DNA of 40,979 bases from Lachnospiraceae bacterium (GTDB lineage Bacteria > Bacillota > Clostridia > Lachnospirales > Lachnospiraceae), in assembly GCA_017445585.1 (NCBI GenBank), contig JAFSTX010000030.1, positions 1-40,979 of the forward strand. The letters run 5' to 3'. How positions within the stretch are numbered: the stretch's first letter is position 1; each line of letters begins with the position of its first letter. The position numbers and the translations under genes were made by a program. Below, piece after piece: positions 8,056 to 17,114 of this stretch. Below the pieces are notes generated by a model that was not told where the DNA came from, searched no databases, and saw only the letters and a list, made by a program, of their open reading frames with translations.

Positions 8056-10335
8056 TTAGCCCCTGTAGTAGTTGATCAGGCAGCCGGCCTTGATGATGTC
8101 GCGCTCGGCATCGGTCAAGTCTCCAAGATGAACGGTAAACTCGTTGACCTTGCCGTCGGGCTTGACCGCATAGGCCTTGATGTTATCGTTCTTCTCGGTG
8201 ATGGCCCTGCGAAGGCCGGGAACGAATACGTAATCATCAAGAGCAAAAGGCAGAGCCTTGTCGTCTTCGTCTACCAGGAACGGGCACATACCCCAGTTGA
8301 TGAGGTTGGAGCGATATCTCTTGGTAGCGTATTCCTTTGCTAGGTTGGCCCATCCGCCGAGAACCTTCTGGCAGGAAGCAGCCTGCTCACGGGCGGAGCC
8401 GTCGCCGGGCTTCACGGCAAAGATGGTGGAGCCGATAGCGGTCTTCATGGGATCGACGCTGACTCCGGCAGCCTTCAGGGCGTCATAAGCGGCCTGGAAA
8501 GCAGCGGGGGCCTCGCCGGCCTGACGCGCGTACTCGACCTTCTGAACTTCCTTCGCCTTGGGAACGTAGTTGGGATCCTTGCGGCTCAGAGCGAACTCTG
8601 CCAGACCCAGAGGGTTGGAACGGAAGGAAGAAGTCTCGCCCGAAGGGATCAGCTCGTCGGTGGTGGTAACGGGATCATGGATCTCGGAAACGACCTTGAG
8701 CATGAGGTCCTCGGTAAGAGCGGTCATCTTGGGCCAAGGCTTGATGTTCGGGCCCTCGACGAGCTCGACCTCGGGATGAGCTACGCCGTTGCTGCGGTAT
8801 ACGCGATGCTCGTAAATGCTGGCATCGAAATGATAGGTGTACTTCTTGAAGCCCTCAAAGCCCTCTGCGCTGGTAAGGAAGCCCTTGTTGGCAGCGGTGG
8901 CCGCGATGGAACGGGCGTCCATAAGAGCGACGGAAGCGATCTGGCCGTTCTGGACCTTTGAACCCTCGCGGTTGGGGAAGTTGCGGGTCGCGTGACGGAT
9001 GGAGAGAGCGTTGTTTGCGGGAGTATCGCCTGCGCCGAAGCAAGGTCCGCAGAACGCGGTCTTGAGGATGGCGCCGGTCTCAAGGATCGTCGCGGCAGCG
9101 CCGTTCTTGATGATCTCCATGTAGATAGGCGTGGAAGCGGGATATACGCTGAGGGTGAACTTATCGTTGCCGATGTACTGGCCCTTCAGAATATCGGCCG
9201 CTGCCATGATATTCTCGAAGCCGCCGCCGGCGCAGCCGGCGATCAGGCCCTGCTCGGTGTAGAGCTTTCCGTCAACGATCTTGTCCTGAAGGCTGTACTT
9301 AACCTTGTCGCCGAAGGAGATCTTTGCGCGCTCCTCAGCGTCGTGAAGGACGTCCTTGAGGTTGGCGTTTACTTCGTCGATAGTGTAGGCCATGCTGGGA
9401 TGGAAAGGCATAGCGATCATGGGCTTGATCTCGTCCAGGTCTACGTAGACCACGCGGTCATAGTAGGTGACAGGGGCGGGATTCAGCTCCTTGTACTGCT
9501 CGCTGCGGCCGTGGATATCGAACCACTCCTTTGTGTTCTCGTCTGTGCGCCAGATGGAGCTCAGGCAGGTGGTCTCGGTGGTCATGACGTCAACGCCGAT
9601 ACGGAAGTCAGTGGACAGATTAGAGATGCCGGGGCCTACAAACTCCATGACTCTGTTCTTGACGTAGCCGCTCTTGAAGGTAGCGCCTACGAGAGCGATG
9701 GCAACGTCCATAGGACCGACGCCTGTGCGGGGCTTGCCGGTCATGTAGATAGCGACGACCTCGGGTCTCTTGATATCATAGGTCCTGCCGCAGAGCTGCT
9801 TTGCAAGCTCGCCGCCGCCCTCGCCGCAGGCGATGGTACCCAGAGCGCCGTAACGGGTATGAGAGTCGGAGCCAAGGATCATCTTGCCGCAGCCGGCCAT
9901 CATCTCACGGGCATACTGATGGATAACTGCCTGATGAGGGGGTACATAGGTGCCGCCGTATTTCTGGGCAGCGGTAAGACCGAATACGTGGTCATCCTCG
10001 TTGATGGTGCCGCCGACAGCGCACAGGGAGTTGTGGCAGTTCGTCAGGACATACTCCAGGGGGAACTTCTCCATGCCTGATGCACGTGCTGTCTGGATAA
10101 TGCCGACAAAGGTGATGTCGTGCGATGCCATCGCATCGAATTTGATCTGGAGATTCTCGTTATCTCCGGAAGTGTTGTGGGCGGTCAGTATCCCGTAAGC
10201 GATCGTGCCCTTGCGCGCCTCTTCTTTGTCAGGGGTCTTGCCGGTCATCGCAGCTACCGCAGCAGCGGCGTCGCCGGTATCCTCTACGAGCTCGGTGCCG
10301 TTGACAAGATAAGCGCCATGTTCATAAAGCTTCAT
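8056..10335 (-). CDS. Aconitase-family hydratase (4Fe-4S)
   Basis: 759 residues from the chosen start. The ATG at 10335 is preferred over an in-frame ATG 48 nt upstream because AAGGAGG lies 7 nt before it. The three cluster cysteines are recognisable in GCAGGGFEN and CGPCFGAGD, and substrate-loop motifs GSDSHTR and NFPNREG are present, followed by a C-terminal swivel domain. It should dehydrate/rehydrate a citrate-like or related acid using a [4Fe-4S] cluster. No citrate synthase or isocitrate dehydrogenase gene accompanies it, and the sequence does not follow AcnA or AcnB closely, so the exact substrate is open. It is a single-gene unit with its own promoter and terminator. Confidence 0.85.
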   Translation of the reverse strand: MKLYEHGAYLVNGTELVEDTGDAAAAVAAMTGKTPDKEEARKGTIAYGILTAHNTSGDNENLQIKFDAMASHDITFVGIIQTARASGMEKFPLEYVLTNCHNSLCAVGGTINEDDHVFGLTAAQKYGGTYVPPHQAVIHQYAREMMAGCGKMILGSDSHTRYGALGTIACGEGGGELAKQLCGRTYDIKRPEVVAIYMTGKPRTGVGPMDVAIALVGATFKSGYVKNRVMEFVGPGISNLSTDFRIGVDVMTTETTCLSSIWRTDENTKEWFDIHGRSEQYKELNPAPVTYYDRVVYVDLDEIKPMIAMPFHPSMAYTIDEVNANLKDVLHDAEERAKISFGDKVKYSLQDKIVDGKLYTEQGLIAGCAGGGFENIMAAADILKGQYIGNDKFTLSVYPASTPIYMEIIKNGAAATILETGAILKTAFCGPCFGAGDTPANNALSIRHATRNFPNREGSKVQNGQIASVALMDARSIAATAANKGFLTSAEGFEGFKKYTYHFDASIYEHRVYRSNGVAHPEVELVEGPNIKPWPKMTALTEDLMLKVVSEIHDPVTTTDELIPSGETSSFRSNPLGLAEFALSRKDPNYVPKAKEVQKVEYARQAGEAPAAFQAAYDALKAAGVSVDPMKTAIGSTIFAVKPGDGSAREQAASCQKVLGGWANLAKEYATKRYRSNLINWGMCPFLVDEDDKALPFALDDYVFVPGLRRAITEKNDNIKAYAVKPDGKVNEFTVHLGDLTDAERDIIKAGCLINYYRG

Positions 10336-10402
10336 GAATAGTCCTCCTTGGGTTGTTTTTACATGAATTTTAATACGGATCATGCATACTTTACTTGGAA
10401 TA

Positions 10403-10431
10403 ATTATCAGCTAAATCATAAATAAAGTCAA
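10403..10431 (-). promoter_or_regulatory. Promoter of the hydratase gene
   Basis: On the minus strand TTGACT, 17 nt, GATAAT, about 70 nt before the start codon. An inverted repeat AACCCTT...AAGGGTT (10430-10459) lies immediately upstream of and touches the -35 box, a plausible operator. Confidence 0.7.
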
Positions 10432-10584
10432 CCCTTCCGAGGTTTATTAGGTAAGGGTTGGCCGATGGTTTTATTTCATTATTATTTTGATTAAAATACT
10501 TAACTTTTTTATACAAAACGGGGATGGCGCCATATCCGGGTCGGTGGCAGGGACAGACAAATACCATCATACTCTGTTCATTGT

Positions 10585-10600
10585 ATAGGTATATACCTAT
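10585..10600. promoter_or_regulatory. Perfect 16-bp palindrome, possible operator
   Basis: ATAGGTATATACCTAT is its own reverse complement. It is in the region upstream of the hydratase promoter, about 155 bp before the -35. No other binding site or gene is evident in 10432-10640; an 83-codon open frame over it (10391-10642, minus) has no ribosome site or protein-like features. Confidence 0.4.
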
Positions 10601-10644
10601 CCGAGGCAGGAGGCAGCCTCCTTCACTCCCCAAACCCGGCACGG

Positions 10645-10752
10645 GAAGGGAAAGTTGCTACTGACTCATGCGTTTTGGCGGGTTTAGTCGCAACGCGGAA
10701 AGGAAAAGTTGCTACTAACTCATGTGTTTTGACGGGTTTAGCAGCAATCAGG
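10645..10752. repeat. 54-bp imperfect tandem repeat, each unit a hairpin
   Basis: Units begin near 10645 and 10699. Each has GTTGCTACT at the 5' side and a near-complement at the 3' side (AGTCGCAAC in the first, TAGCAGCAA in the second). Several differences between copies preserve the pairing potential. The block is downstream of the CWB2 gene terminator and upstream of the hydratase promoter region. Confidence 0.7.
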
Positions 10753-10766
10753 TAAAAGCGTGTATT

Positions 10767-10794
10767 TGAAAAAATAGGGCGGCCGCAGCCGCCC
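10767..10794 (-). terminator. Terminator of the CWB2 protein gene
   Basis: On the minus strand GGGCGGC, TGCG loop, GCCGCCC, then TATTTTTTC. It lies about 25 nt after the stop. Confidence 0.9.
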
Positions 10795-10818
10795 CATCAG
10801 AAGATTTAATTATCAATC

Positions 10819-12501
10819 CTATTTTGCCATGATAGCACTTACGACTTCTTCAGGCATTGCGCCGGTCCCACCGAATACCAGAAACTTTCTAACATTAGCT
10901 TCTCTTGCGTAGGCAGCTGCCTTTGCGTAATCAGACGGTACCTTGTTAACAAGCACCAGCGGTGCTCCCAGAGCATATGCCAGCGGGCCGCCTGTCAGAC
11001 CGTCAGGAAAATTCACGCCCGTAGCGAGAGTGACGCACTCTGCCGCTGAGTAGAATTTCTTTGCTACTTCGATAGACGTGTCATAGCGGTTTTTTCCCTT
11101 GAGCCTCTCGACGTTTGTGCCGTTTGCCAGCCCCTTAATCGCTATCTCGATGGACTCCGGCACTGAACCTGTACCGCCGAGGATATAGATATTGGAATAA
11201 TGCCTGCCCAGTATGATGTCTTCCTGTTCCACGGTCAGTTTCCCGGAATTCTTGTCGATCAGCAGGATCGGCTTGCCGAGTGCGGACGCCGACAGTGCGT
11301 CGGCAAAATTCCTTCCGTCAGCTACCAGCAGATCGTCACCGTCATCGATCCCGGCATGTTCCAGTACCAAGTAATTTGTCACGAAGCGGTCTTTTCCTGA
11401 TAATCTCTTGGTATAGATTCCCTTCAGGGCCTCCTCTACGGACTCTGGTACGGCGCTGCTGCCGCCCAGGATAATGACTTCAGGCCCTTCGCTGTCAAAA
11501 TTCAGATTCTCGCGTATGTAAGCCACGGTCTGTTCCAGACCGGTGCCGTCCGAACCAACCAACAGGATCGGAGCCGAGTATCTGGCCGCCAGATAGGATC
11601 CTGACAGCGCATCCGGGAACTTACCCGTAACACCGCTGCCGCTGCCTGAAGCGATAATGATTGTATCGAACTTGTCTATCCCCATCGCCTTTTTCAGATT
11701 ATCCGCGGTTGCGATGGCCGTATCGTAACGGCTCTTGCCGGAGGAACGCACCTGATCGGCGCCGCCAAAAACCGCCTGCATCGCAGCCTGACGCGGCATT
11801 CTGATAAAACCGGCACTTATATTCACGTCCCCCTCAGGCATTTTGAAATTGAGCGCGTCATCTGTGACTCCCGAATAGCCGTAGACTATCGCCGAAATCT
11901 GTCCGCTCGGTCCAAAAACTCCGACCGAGCTGATGGCATATCCTGGCAGAGCGCTCAAGCTGACAGTTATATCCGTTCCGGGAAAGGCAGACATGGGGCT
12001 GACCTTTACATTACCTTTACCTGTCCTGTCAACGTCGCATGAATAGATGGTCCTGTCGGTTTCAGCTTCAAAGAAAACGTAATAATAGTGATCCCTTCCG
12101 TAATCACCACTGGCAATATGAACGTCATCATTCGTTCCGGACGTCTCGTATTTTCTATTGTCCCAGAATGTCTCCGATGAAGAGGTCGTATTGATCCGGG
12201 TGACATTTGTGAAACCTTCCTGTGCAATCTTTGCCTCGGCCAAAGATACGCCCTCATTGATTGCTGTCAAGACCTCGTCTGTTACCTTTCCGTCAAAAAC
12301 AGCGCTGGCCTCTGCGCTGTATATCTCATATCTTACGAGCCTGTTTGACTGCTTATTCTCAGCTATCAAAGACACTTCGATATGGCCTACGCTGGTATCG
12401 ACCGTATTGTCTATCCACACGTCCTCCGCTTTTGCCTGTGCCGGTAAAATCCCAAGCAGCAGAACTGCTGCCATAAGCACCGCAAATACCCTTTTCTTCA
12501 T
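10819..12501 (-). CDS. Secreted protein with three CWB2 cell-wall-binding repeats
   Basis: 560 residues. A signal peptide (MKKRVFAVLMAAVLLLGILP, then AQAKA) leads into an N-terminal region of about 220 residues without recognised fold. It includes a beta-rich segment resembling InlB-B/big-like repeats (GKGNVKVSPMSAFPGTDITV...). Three CWB2-type repeats follow from about residue 250 to the end, each starting with a GxxRYDT or similar motif (SGKSRYDTAIA, SGKDRFVT, KGKNRYDTS) and ending with an ILGG..AVPE-type motif. In Clostridioides such triplets anchor proteins non-covalently to the wall polymer. Its ATG overlaps the stop of the ROK kinase gene by 4 nt, so translation is probably coupled, a surprising pairing of a cytosolic kinase and a surface protein. 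Confidence 0.9.
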   Translation of the reverse strand: MKKRVFAVLMAAVLLLGILPAQAKAEDVWIDNTVDTSVGHIEVSLIAENKQSNRLVRYEIYSAEASAVFDGKVTDEVLTAINEGVSLAEAKIAQEGFTNVTRINTTSSSETFWDNRKYETSGTNDDVHIASGDYGRDHYYYVFFEAETDRTIYSCDVDRTGKGNVKVSPMSAFPGTDITVSLSALPGYAISSVGVFGPSGQISAIVYGYSGVTDDALNFKMPEGDVNISAGFIRMPRQAAMQAVFGGADQVRSSGKSRYDTAIATADNLKKAMGIDKFDTIIIASGSGSGVTGKFPDALSGSYLAARYSAPILLVGSDGTGLEQTVAYIRENLNFDSEGPEVIILGGSSAVPESVEEALKGIYTKRLSGKDRFVTNYLVLEHAGIDDGDDLLVADGRNFADALSASALGKPILLIDKNSGKLTVEQEDIILGRHYSNIYILGGTGSVPESIEIAIKGLANGTNVERLKGKNRYDTSIEVAKKFYSAAECVTLATGVNFPDGLTGGPLAYALGAPLVLVNKVPSDYAKAAAYAREANVRKFLVFGGTGAMPEEVVSAIMAK

Positions 12502-13511
12502 AACGACAGACCGTCCTTTCTTCTCTCTCCCACTCTCGCGACGGCGATCGCGGCATAGTCTCCGAGGCTCTCTCCGAGAGAGGCGGGCACCACGCTGCAG
12601 ACTGCGGCGGAAGCGGGAATCGCGTCCGCTGCGATGGCCTTTTCCATCTCCTCGCGGAACATATCCTCGCGCCTAGTAAAAACGCTTCCTATCACTATCT
12701 TTTCGGGATTGATCACGTCTATAAGTATCGAGAGGGCCTGACCGAGTTTTCTGGCGGAGATCCTGATCACCGTGCGGGCAAAGGTATCGCCTGCATCGGC
12801 CAGCTCGCAGATACGAGCAGTAGAAAGATCGGTGTCACGGATCCACGCGGGTGCGGTCTTTTCATAGGAATTCAGGAGCTCCCTCGATTCGTATTCATCC
12901 AGCATATATGACGGCACGTAGCTGTTCTCAGTACATTTTGCAAGGAATCTCGCCAGCTTTACGATGCCGCCGCCGGAGCACCAGCCCTCAAACGAACCGT
13001 CTTTGCCAAAGCCCCAGGGGCCGTCAGGAGAAAGCCGCATATGCCCGCACTCTCCCGCATTACCGCAGGCGCCGTCCAGCAGCCTGCCGCCGGAGATGAT
13101 GCCGGCGCCCATGCCCGTGCCAAATGTCAGAAAGATCATGTCGTCGCACCCTCTGCCCGCGCCGAACTCGTGTTCGGCCAGAGCACAGGCATTCGCGTCA
13201 TTGCACAGATAAGCCGGGATTCCGAGTTCATCTGTCATGATCCTCGTGATGGGCACCTCGTCCCAGCCCGGGAGATTAGGCGGCGAGAGAATCATGCCTC
13301 TGCGGGCATCCAGCGGACCGCCGCAGCTGATGCCTATGGCAGAGGGCTTCTCTCCCGCGATCAGTTCCCTGGCGGTATCTATGATGCGGCGAAGAGTACT
13401 CTCGTAATCCTCCGTCGCGAATCTTTCCTTGCACAGGATCCTGCCTTCTTCGTCCGCCGTGACCAGAGCGCACTTCGTGCCGCCGATATCTATTCCAAGA
13501 TACTTTACCAT
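12498..13511 (-). CDS. ROK-family sugar kinase
   Basis: 337 residues from the ATG at 13511, chosen because AGGAAAGGA lies 6-8 nt before it; an ATG 36 nt further upstream lacks such a site. LGIDIGGTKCALV is the phosphate-binding loop, CNDANACALAE and GTGMGAGIISGGRLL are typical ROK motifs, and GECGHM supplies the substrate-binding Glu-His. It presumably phosphorylates glucose or an aminosugar with ATP. The usual zinc-binding signature CxCGxxGCxE is replaced: the corresponding stretch reads WGFGKDGSFE, with all three cysteines missing. The gene is the first of a two-gene overlap with the CWB2 protein. Confidence 0.88.
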   Translation of the reverse strand: MVKYLGIDIGGTKCALVTADEEGRILCKERFATEDYESTLRRIIDTARELIAGEKPSAIGISCGGPLDARRGMILSPPNLPGWDEVPITRIMTDELGIPAYLCNDANACALAEHEFGAGRGCDDMIFLTFGTGMGAGIISGGRLLDGACGNAGECGHMRLSPDGPWGFGKDGSFEGWCSGGGIVKLARFLAKCTENSYVPSYMLDEYESRELLNSYEKTAPAWIRDTDLSTARICELADAGDTFARTVIRISARKLGQALSILIDVINPEKIVIGSVFTRREDMFREEMEKAIAADAIPASAAVCSVVPASLGESLGDYAAIAVARVGERRKDGLSL

Positions 13512-13633
13512 CAGTCGTCCTTTCCTGATCTGATAATCCATTTGCACCGATCCCCCGGAGCCTCCCCGCAGCGCGGGCGCTCCTTAGCGCCGGACAAAGC
13601 ATTTACCCCCGCATACGCCAACTCCGCGGGCTC

Positions 13634-14251
13634 TCACTCCTTCACATCCACGCCTGCCTCACGCAGTCTGATGCGCAGCAGGCCCGCGTCCCCGTGGAAA
13701 ACGATGCCTTTCATCCCGACTTGTTCAGCTCCCTCCGCATTCGAAGGCGAATCATCGACAAACACGCATTCCTCCGCCGACAGTCCTAGCTTCTCCAGTG
13801 CTCTCTCGAAGAATTCGTGGCTGGGCTTCGTCACGCCCTCCTCCGCAGATACCACTACTCTCTCGCCGAAGAGCGCTGAGACCGGATAAGTCTTCCAGTA
13901 TATCCGCTGGCGATGTGAAGCATTCGTGAGCAGGCAGACGTTGTAGCCATTTTCCTGAAGCTCCTCCACCAGTTCCTGCATGCCCGGCATCTGCTCGGCC
14001 GGCTCGTTCCAATGCGCCTGAAGCACGTCCACATATCCGTGCAGGCGCTCGGGCAGCCTGCTCTTCATGCCCGCCCGGGCATCTTCATCGGTCATGGTGC
14101 CGCGGTCGGTCCGTACCCACTCGATGCTCTTGAATGTCTCGTGGTAGAGCATCGCGGCGTCCTCCGCCGGGAGACCCAGTTTTTCCACAAAATATCTGGG
14201 TTCAAAGCGAATCAGAACTCCGCCCATATCAAAAAGCACGTTTTTTATCAT
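13634..14251 (-). CDS. HAD-superfamily hydrolase (YihX-like subfamily)
   Basis: 205 residues. The HAD motifs are FDMGGVLI (motif I, nucleophile Asp8; the second acidic position of DxD is Gly), LLTNAS (motif II), KPSHEFF (motif III lysine) and FVDDSPSNAEGA (motif IV). This form resembles the sugar-phosphate phosphatases of the YihX group, but HAD substrates cannot be assigned from motifs. It is followed downstream by the ROK kinase (about 120 nt), which would suit sugar-phosphate turnover, and preceded 18 nt upstream by a permease gene. The ribosome site is GGAAAGG. Confidence 0.85.
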   Translation of the reverse strand: MIKNVLFDMGGVLIRFEPRYFVEKLGLPAEDAAMLYHETFKSIEWVRTDRGTMTDEDARAGMKSRLPERLHGYVDVLQAHWNEPAEQMPGMQELVEELQENGYNVCLLTNASHRQRIYWKTYPVSALFGERVVVSAEEGVTKPSHEFFERALEKLGLSAEECVFVDDSPSNAEGAEQVGMKGIVFHGDAGLLRIRLREAGVDVKE

Positions 14252-14269
14252 TATAATATTGACCTTTCC

Positions 14270-15166
14270 TTATTTGACCGGTTTTTCCTTATTCCCTGCC
14301 GGCAGCTGCGAGAGCACTACTCCGCAGAGCATCAGCGCGCATCCCAGCAGCTCGCGCCCGCTGAGCCGTTCGCCCAGCAGAAGCGCTCCGGAGAGCACCG
14401 CGAAGACCGACTCCAGGCAGTACAGGAGCGACACGAGCGTCGGATTCCCATCCCGGAGCGAGATCACCTGCAGCGTATAAGCGATGCAGCTGGAGAAAAC
14501 CGCGATATACAGGAGCTGCGGCAGGCAGCTTCCGATACCGGAGAGCGTCCCGATATCCTCAGATATCAGCGCGCCCGCGAGCGACAGGATCCCAGTCACG
14601 GCAAACTGCCCGCAGCTGAGTGCGAGGGCGTTTACCTTCTGTGTACCGAAATTCAGCGCCAGTATCTGGAATACAAACGCGAAAGCAGCACCCAGTATGT
14701 ACATATCACTGGCCTGCACGCTGAAGCCGCCGCTGATGCAGAGAAAATACAGACCCGCCACAGCTATGACTATAGCCACCCACACTCTTAGCGAAGCCTT
14801 TTTATGGAAAAAGAGCTCTGCCACCGGTACGAGCACAGCATACAGCGCCGTGATAAAGCCCGCCTTTCCCGAGTCTGTACCATAGGTGATCCCCATCTGC
14901 TGGAGATTCGATGCCACAAAGAGTGCGCCTCCGGAAAGTACCGAATAGACGATCAGGTCTCTGCGCGCTCCGATTTCCCTGCCGTGAAGCGCAGCCGCGC
15001 AAATCACGAGCAGAATCGCCGCTGCGATAAAAGATCGCAGGGCATTCACCCAGAACGGAGACAGGTAATCCGCGCAAACGCTCTGCGCGGTAAAAGCCGT
15101 ACCCCATATCAAAGCCGCCAGCAGCGGAAAGACCACGCTGGTCACGAAAACATTCTTTTTTGCCAT
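14270..15166 (-). CDS. EamA/DMT-family transporter
   Basis: 298 residues, ten predicted membrane helices in two EamA repeats. The first opens with VVFPLLAALIWGTAFTAQSV, the second with ILGAAFAFVFQILALNFGTQ, and each ends in a typical motif (FFHKKASLRVWVAIVIAVAG and LLLGERLSGRELLGCALML). This is the size and layout of RhaT/YdcZ-like metabolite exporters. No substrate can be deduced. It lies between the alcohol dehydrogenase and the HAD phosphatase on the same strand, with short gaps. Confidence 0.9.
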   Translation of the reverse strand: MAKKNVFVTSVVFPLLAALIWGTAFTAQSVCADYLSPFWVNALRSFIAAAILLVICAAALHGREIGARRDLIVYSVLSGGALFVASNLQQMGITYGTDSGKAGFITALYAVLVPVAELFFHKKASLRVWVAIVIAVAGLYFLCISGGFSVQASDMYILGAAFAFVFQILALNFGTQKVNALALSCGQFAVTGILSLAGALISEDIGTLSGIGSCLPQLLYIAVFSSCIAYTLQVISLRDGNPTLVSLLYCLESVFAVLSGALLLGERLSGRELLGCALMLCGVVLSQLPAGNKEKPVK

Positions 15167-15247
15167 ACAAACTTCCTTATTACAGATGTTTCTGATGCCG
15201 CCGCTCCGTTCATTCTACGGGCGCTCAGCAGCTGCACGGACAGCGTT

Positions 15248-16432
15248 TTATTCCGCCAGCCTGTAGATATCGATGATATCCTGCTGCGTTAACTTACCGC
15301 GGAATGAAGGCGCCTCGAGAGTGCCGCCGTTCGTGGTAAGTCCGCTGATATACTCATACTCGGACGGGTCCACACCCAGCTCGCTCATATGCGTGGGCAT
15401 ACCGATCGAGCGATAATAAGCGCGCATATTTTCGACGCCCGCCTTTACGCTCTCCAACATCTCAGACTCGGTATCCGCCTCCGGAGCATCCCAGAGCTCG
15501 TGCATCAGGCTGTAGAAGCGCTCCACTCCGTAGGGTGCCTCGGCCAGGCACCACGCAGGGAAGACTACCGCCAGCCCGGCTCCGTGAGTCACGTCGTGAA
15601 CGCCGCTGATATCGTGCTCGATCCTGTGCGCGGTAAAAGTCCTCTTCGCGCGGCCAAGCTCAGTCAGATTATTGTGCGAGATGCTGCTTGCCCACATGAT
15701 CTCGCCTCTCAGCTCCACATTCGTCAGGTCTTTCATCAGGAGAGCGCCCTGCTCCTTTACAGTGCACAGAATCCCGAGGCACACCGCATCGGTGAGCGGC
15801 GTCGCAGGTTCGTTAGTCAGATATCTCTCCATGGAATGCATCATGATATCGGTAATGCCGGCCGCCGTCTGATATGCGGGCGTCGTCGCCGTCAGCGCCG
15901 GATTCATAAAGGCCACGGTAGGCCTGTTGCCGTCAAAGTTGCAGCCGCGTTTGAGATGCCTCTCCTCGTCCGTCAGTACGCAGGAATTGCTCATCTCGCT
16001 GCCCGCCGCAGCCATGGTCAGTATGCTGCCCATAGGCACGGGATTATCCGGGCTGATGCCCTTTGTGATTGCCTCCCAGGGGTCGATATTAAGAGAAAGT
16101 CCGAGACGGATCGCCTTTGTCGAATCCAGCACGCTGCCGCCGCCGATGGCCAGCAGAAAATCCACTCCCTCGCGTCTGCACAGCTCGATCCCCTGACGCG
16201 CGAACTGTATCGTAGGATTTGGCTGAACTCCGCCGAGCGCGACGTAAGCGATGCCCTGTTCGTCGAGCTGACATGCGACTCTGTCAAAGAGACCGTTCTT
16301 TCTGATTCGCTCGCTGCCGTAATGGATCAGGACCTTGGTCGCTCCGCGCTTCTTCAGGTCCTCACCGACGTGCATCTCCGCGTCGTCGCCAAAGTAGATC
16401 TTTGTGGGTGTGTAGTAAGTGAAGTTTCTCAT
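15248..16432 (-). CDS. Iron-containing alcohol dehydrogenase (butanol dehydrogenase type)
   Basis: 394 residues. It should reduce aldehydes or oxidise alcohols with NAD(P)H, a group III fermentation enzyme. The dinucleotide-binding region has GGVQPNP and AIGGGSVLDSTKAI. The metal ligands are visible as Asp and His in GITDIMMHSMERYL and two His in HRIEHDISGVHDVTHGAGLA. The opening FTYYTPTKIYFGDDA is typical of the BdhA/YqhD group. The ribosome site GGAGGAG is 4 nt from the ATG. It is first in the minus-strand series leading to the EamA, HAD, ROK and CWB2 genes, and is divergent from tRNA-Lys. Confidence 0.92.
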   Translation of the reverse strand: MRNFTYYTPTKIYFGDDAEMHVGEDLKKRGATKVLIHYGSERIRKNGLFDRVACQLDEQGIAYVALGGVQPNPTIQFARQGIELCRREGVDFLLAIGGGSVLDSTKAIRLGLSLNIDPWEAITKGISPDNPVPMGSILTMAAAGSEMSNSCVLTDEERHLKRGCNFDGNRPTVAFMNPALTATTPAYQTAAGITDIMMHSMERYLTNEPATPLTDAVCLGILCTVKEQGALLMKDLTNVELRGEIMWASSISHNNLTELGRAKRTFTAHRIEHDISGVHDVTHGAGLAVVFPAWCLAEAPYGVERFYSLMHELWDAPEADTESEMLESVKAGVENMRAYYRSIGMPTHMSELGVDPSEYEYISGLTTNGGTLEAPSFRGKLTQQDIIDIYRLAE

Positions 16433-16531
16433 TTTCTCCTCCGTGAATCTGTTTATGTATTATCGCCTTGATCGTGTTTTTCCGGCGTTTTTCGCTGTTT
16501 TTAGCGTCTTTTTATTTTTCAAAAAAAATGC

Positions 16532-16560
16532 TTGCAAATAATCTGATGCCGCGTTATAAT
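16532..16560 (+). promoter_or_regulatory. Promoter of tRNA-Lys
   Basis: TTGCAA, 17 nt, TATAAT, 21 nt before the tRNA 5' end. Preceded by an A-tract that could serve as an UP element. Confidence 0.85.
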
Positions 16561-16581
16561 ACTGCCTGTTCTTTTTGGAAC

Positions 16582-16654
16582 GGACCATTAGCTCAGTTGG
16601 TAGAGCACCTGACTCTTAATCAGGGTGTCTAGGGTTCGAGCCCCTAATGGTCCA
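16582..16654 (+). tRNA. tRNA-Lys (anticodon CTT)
   Basis: Full cloverleaf: acceptor GGACCAT with ATGGTCC, D arm with AGCTCAGTTGGTAGAGC, anticodon stem CCTGA/TCAGG around loop CTCTTAA, T arm AGGGTTCGAGCCCCT, discriminator A. The CCA end is not encoded. The length is 73 nt. Confidence 0.97.
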
Positions 16655-16695
16655 CGGTGGCGTCGTTTTCGTGACTAATCTCGCGGGAGTGGCGC

Positions 16696-17113
16696 TTTTT
16701 TGTTATATAAATCCTGCGGCGCAGCTGCATGACCGGCATGCTTGCATGCAAGGGAATGCAGATATGGCGCAGGTTAACGCACATGAGTATGCAGCTGTTT
16801 CCGCAGGAAACACGCGGAATACGAATGTGCGTGCGGAGCACGGGAGTGCGCAGCACGAAGTGCTCCGGATTTATATAACAAAAAACAACTAATCCCTGCG
16901 GCGCAGCTGCATGACCGGCATGCCTGCATGCAAGGGAATGCAGATATGGCGCAGGTTAACGCATATGAGTATGCAGCTGTTTCCGCAGGAAACACGCGGA
17001 ATACGAATGTGCGTGCGGAGCACGGAAGTGCGCAGCACGAAGTGCTCCGGATTTATATAACAAAAAACAACTAATCCCTGCGGCGCAGCTGCATGACCGG
17101 CATGCAAGGGAAT
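16696..17113. repeat. 182-bp tandem repeat block with 19-bp inverted ends
   Basis: Two near-identical units start at 16713 and 16895 (period 182) and a shortened third begins at 17077 and stops at 17113, at the argR stop codon. The first unit is framed by perfect 19-bp inverted repeats: TTTTTTGTTATATAAATCC at 16696-16714 and its complement at 16867-16885; the right arm recurs at 17049-17067. Inside are several GC-rich dyads, such as AGCACTTCGTGCT, and CATGC-rich stretches. The open frames on the minus strand here are consequences of the repeat and look non-coding. It could be a small non-autonomous element or a structured repeat; the stretch between 16655 and 16695 shows no clear terminator for the tRNA apart from a T6 run. 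Confidence 0.9.
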
Positions 17114-17114
17114 C

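Noticed and set aside
10391-10642. 83-codon minus-strand gene upstream of the hydratase
   Set aside because: It covers the hydratase promoter and operator candidates and looks random in composition.
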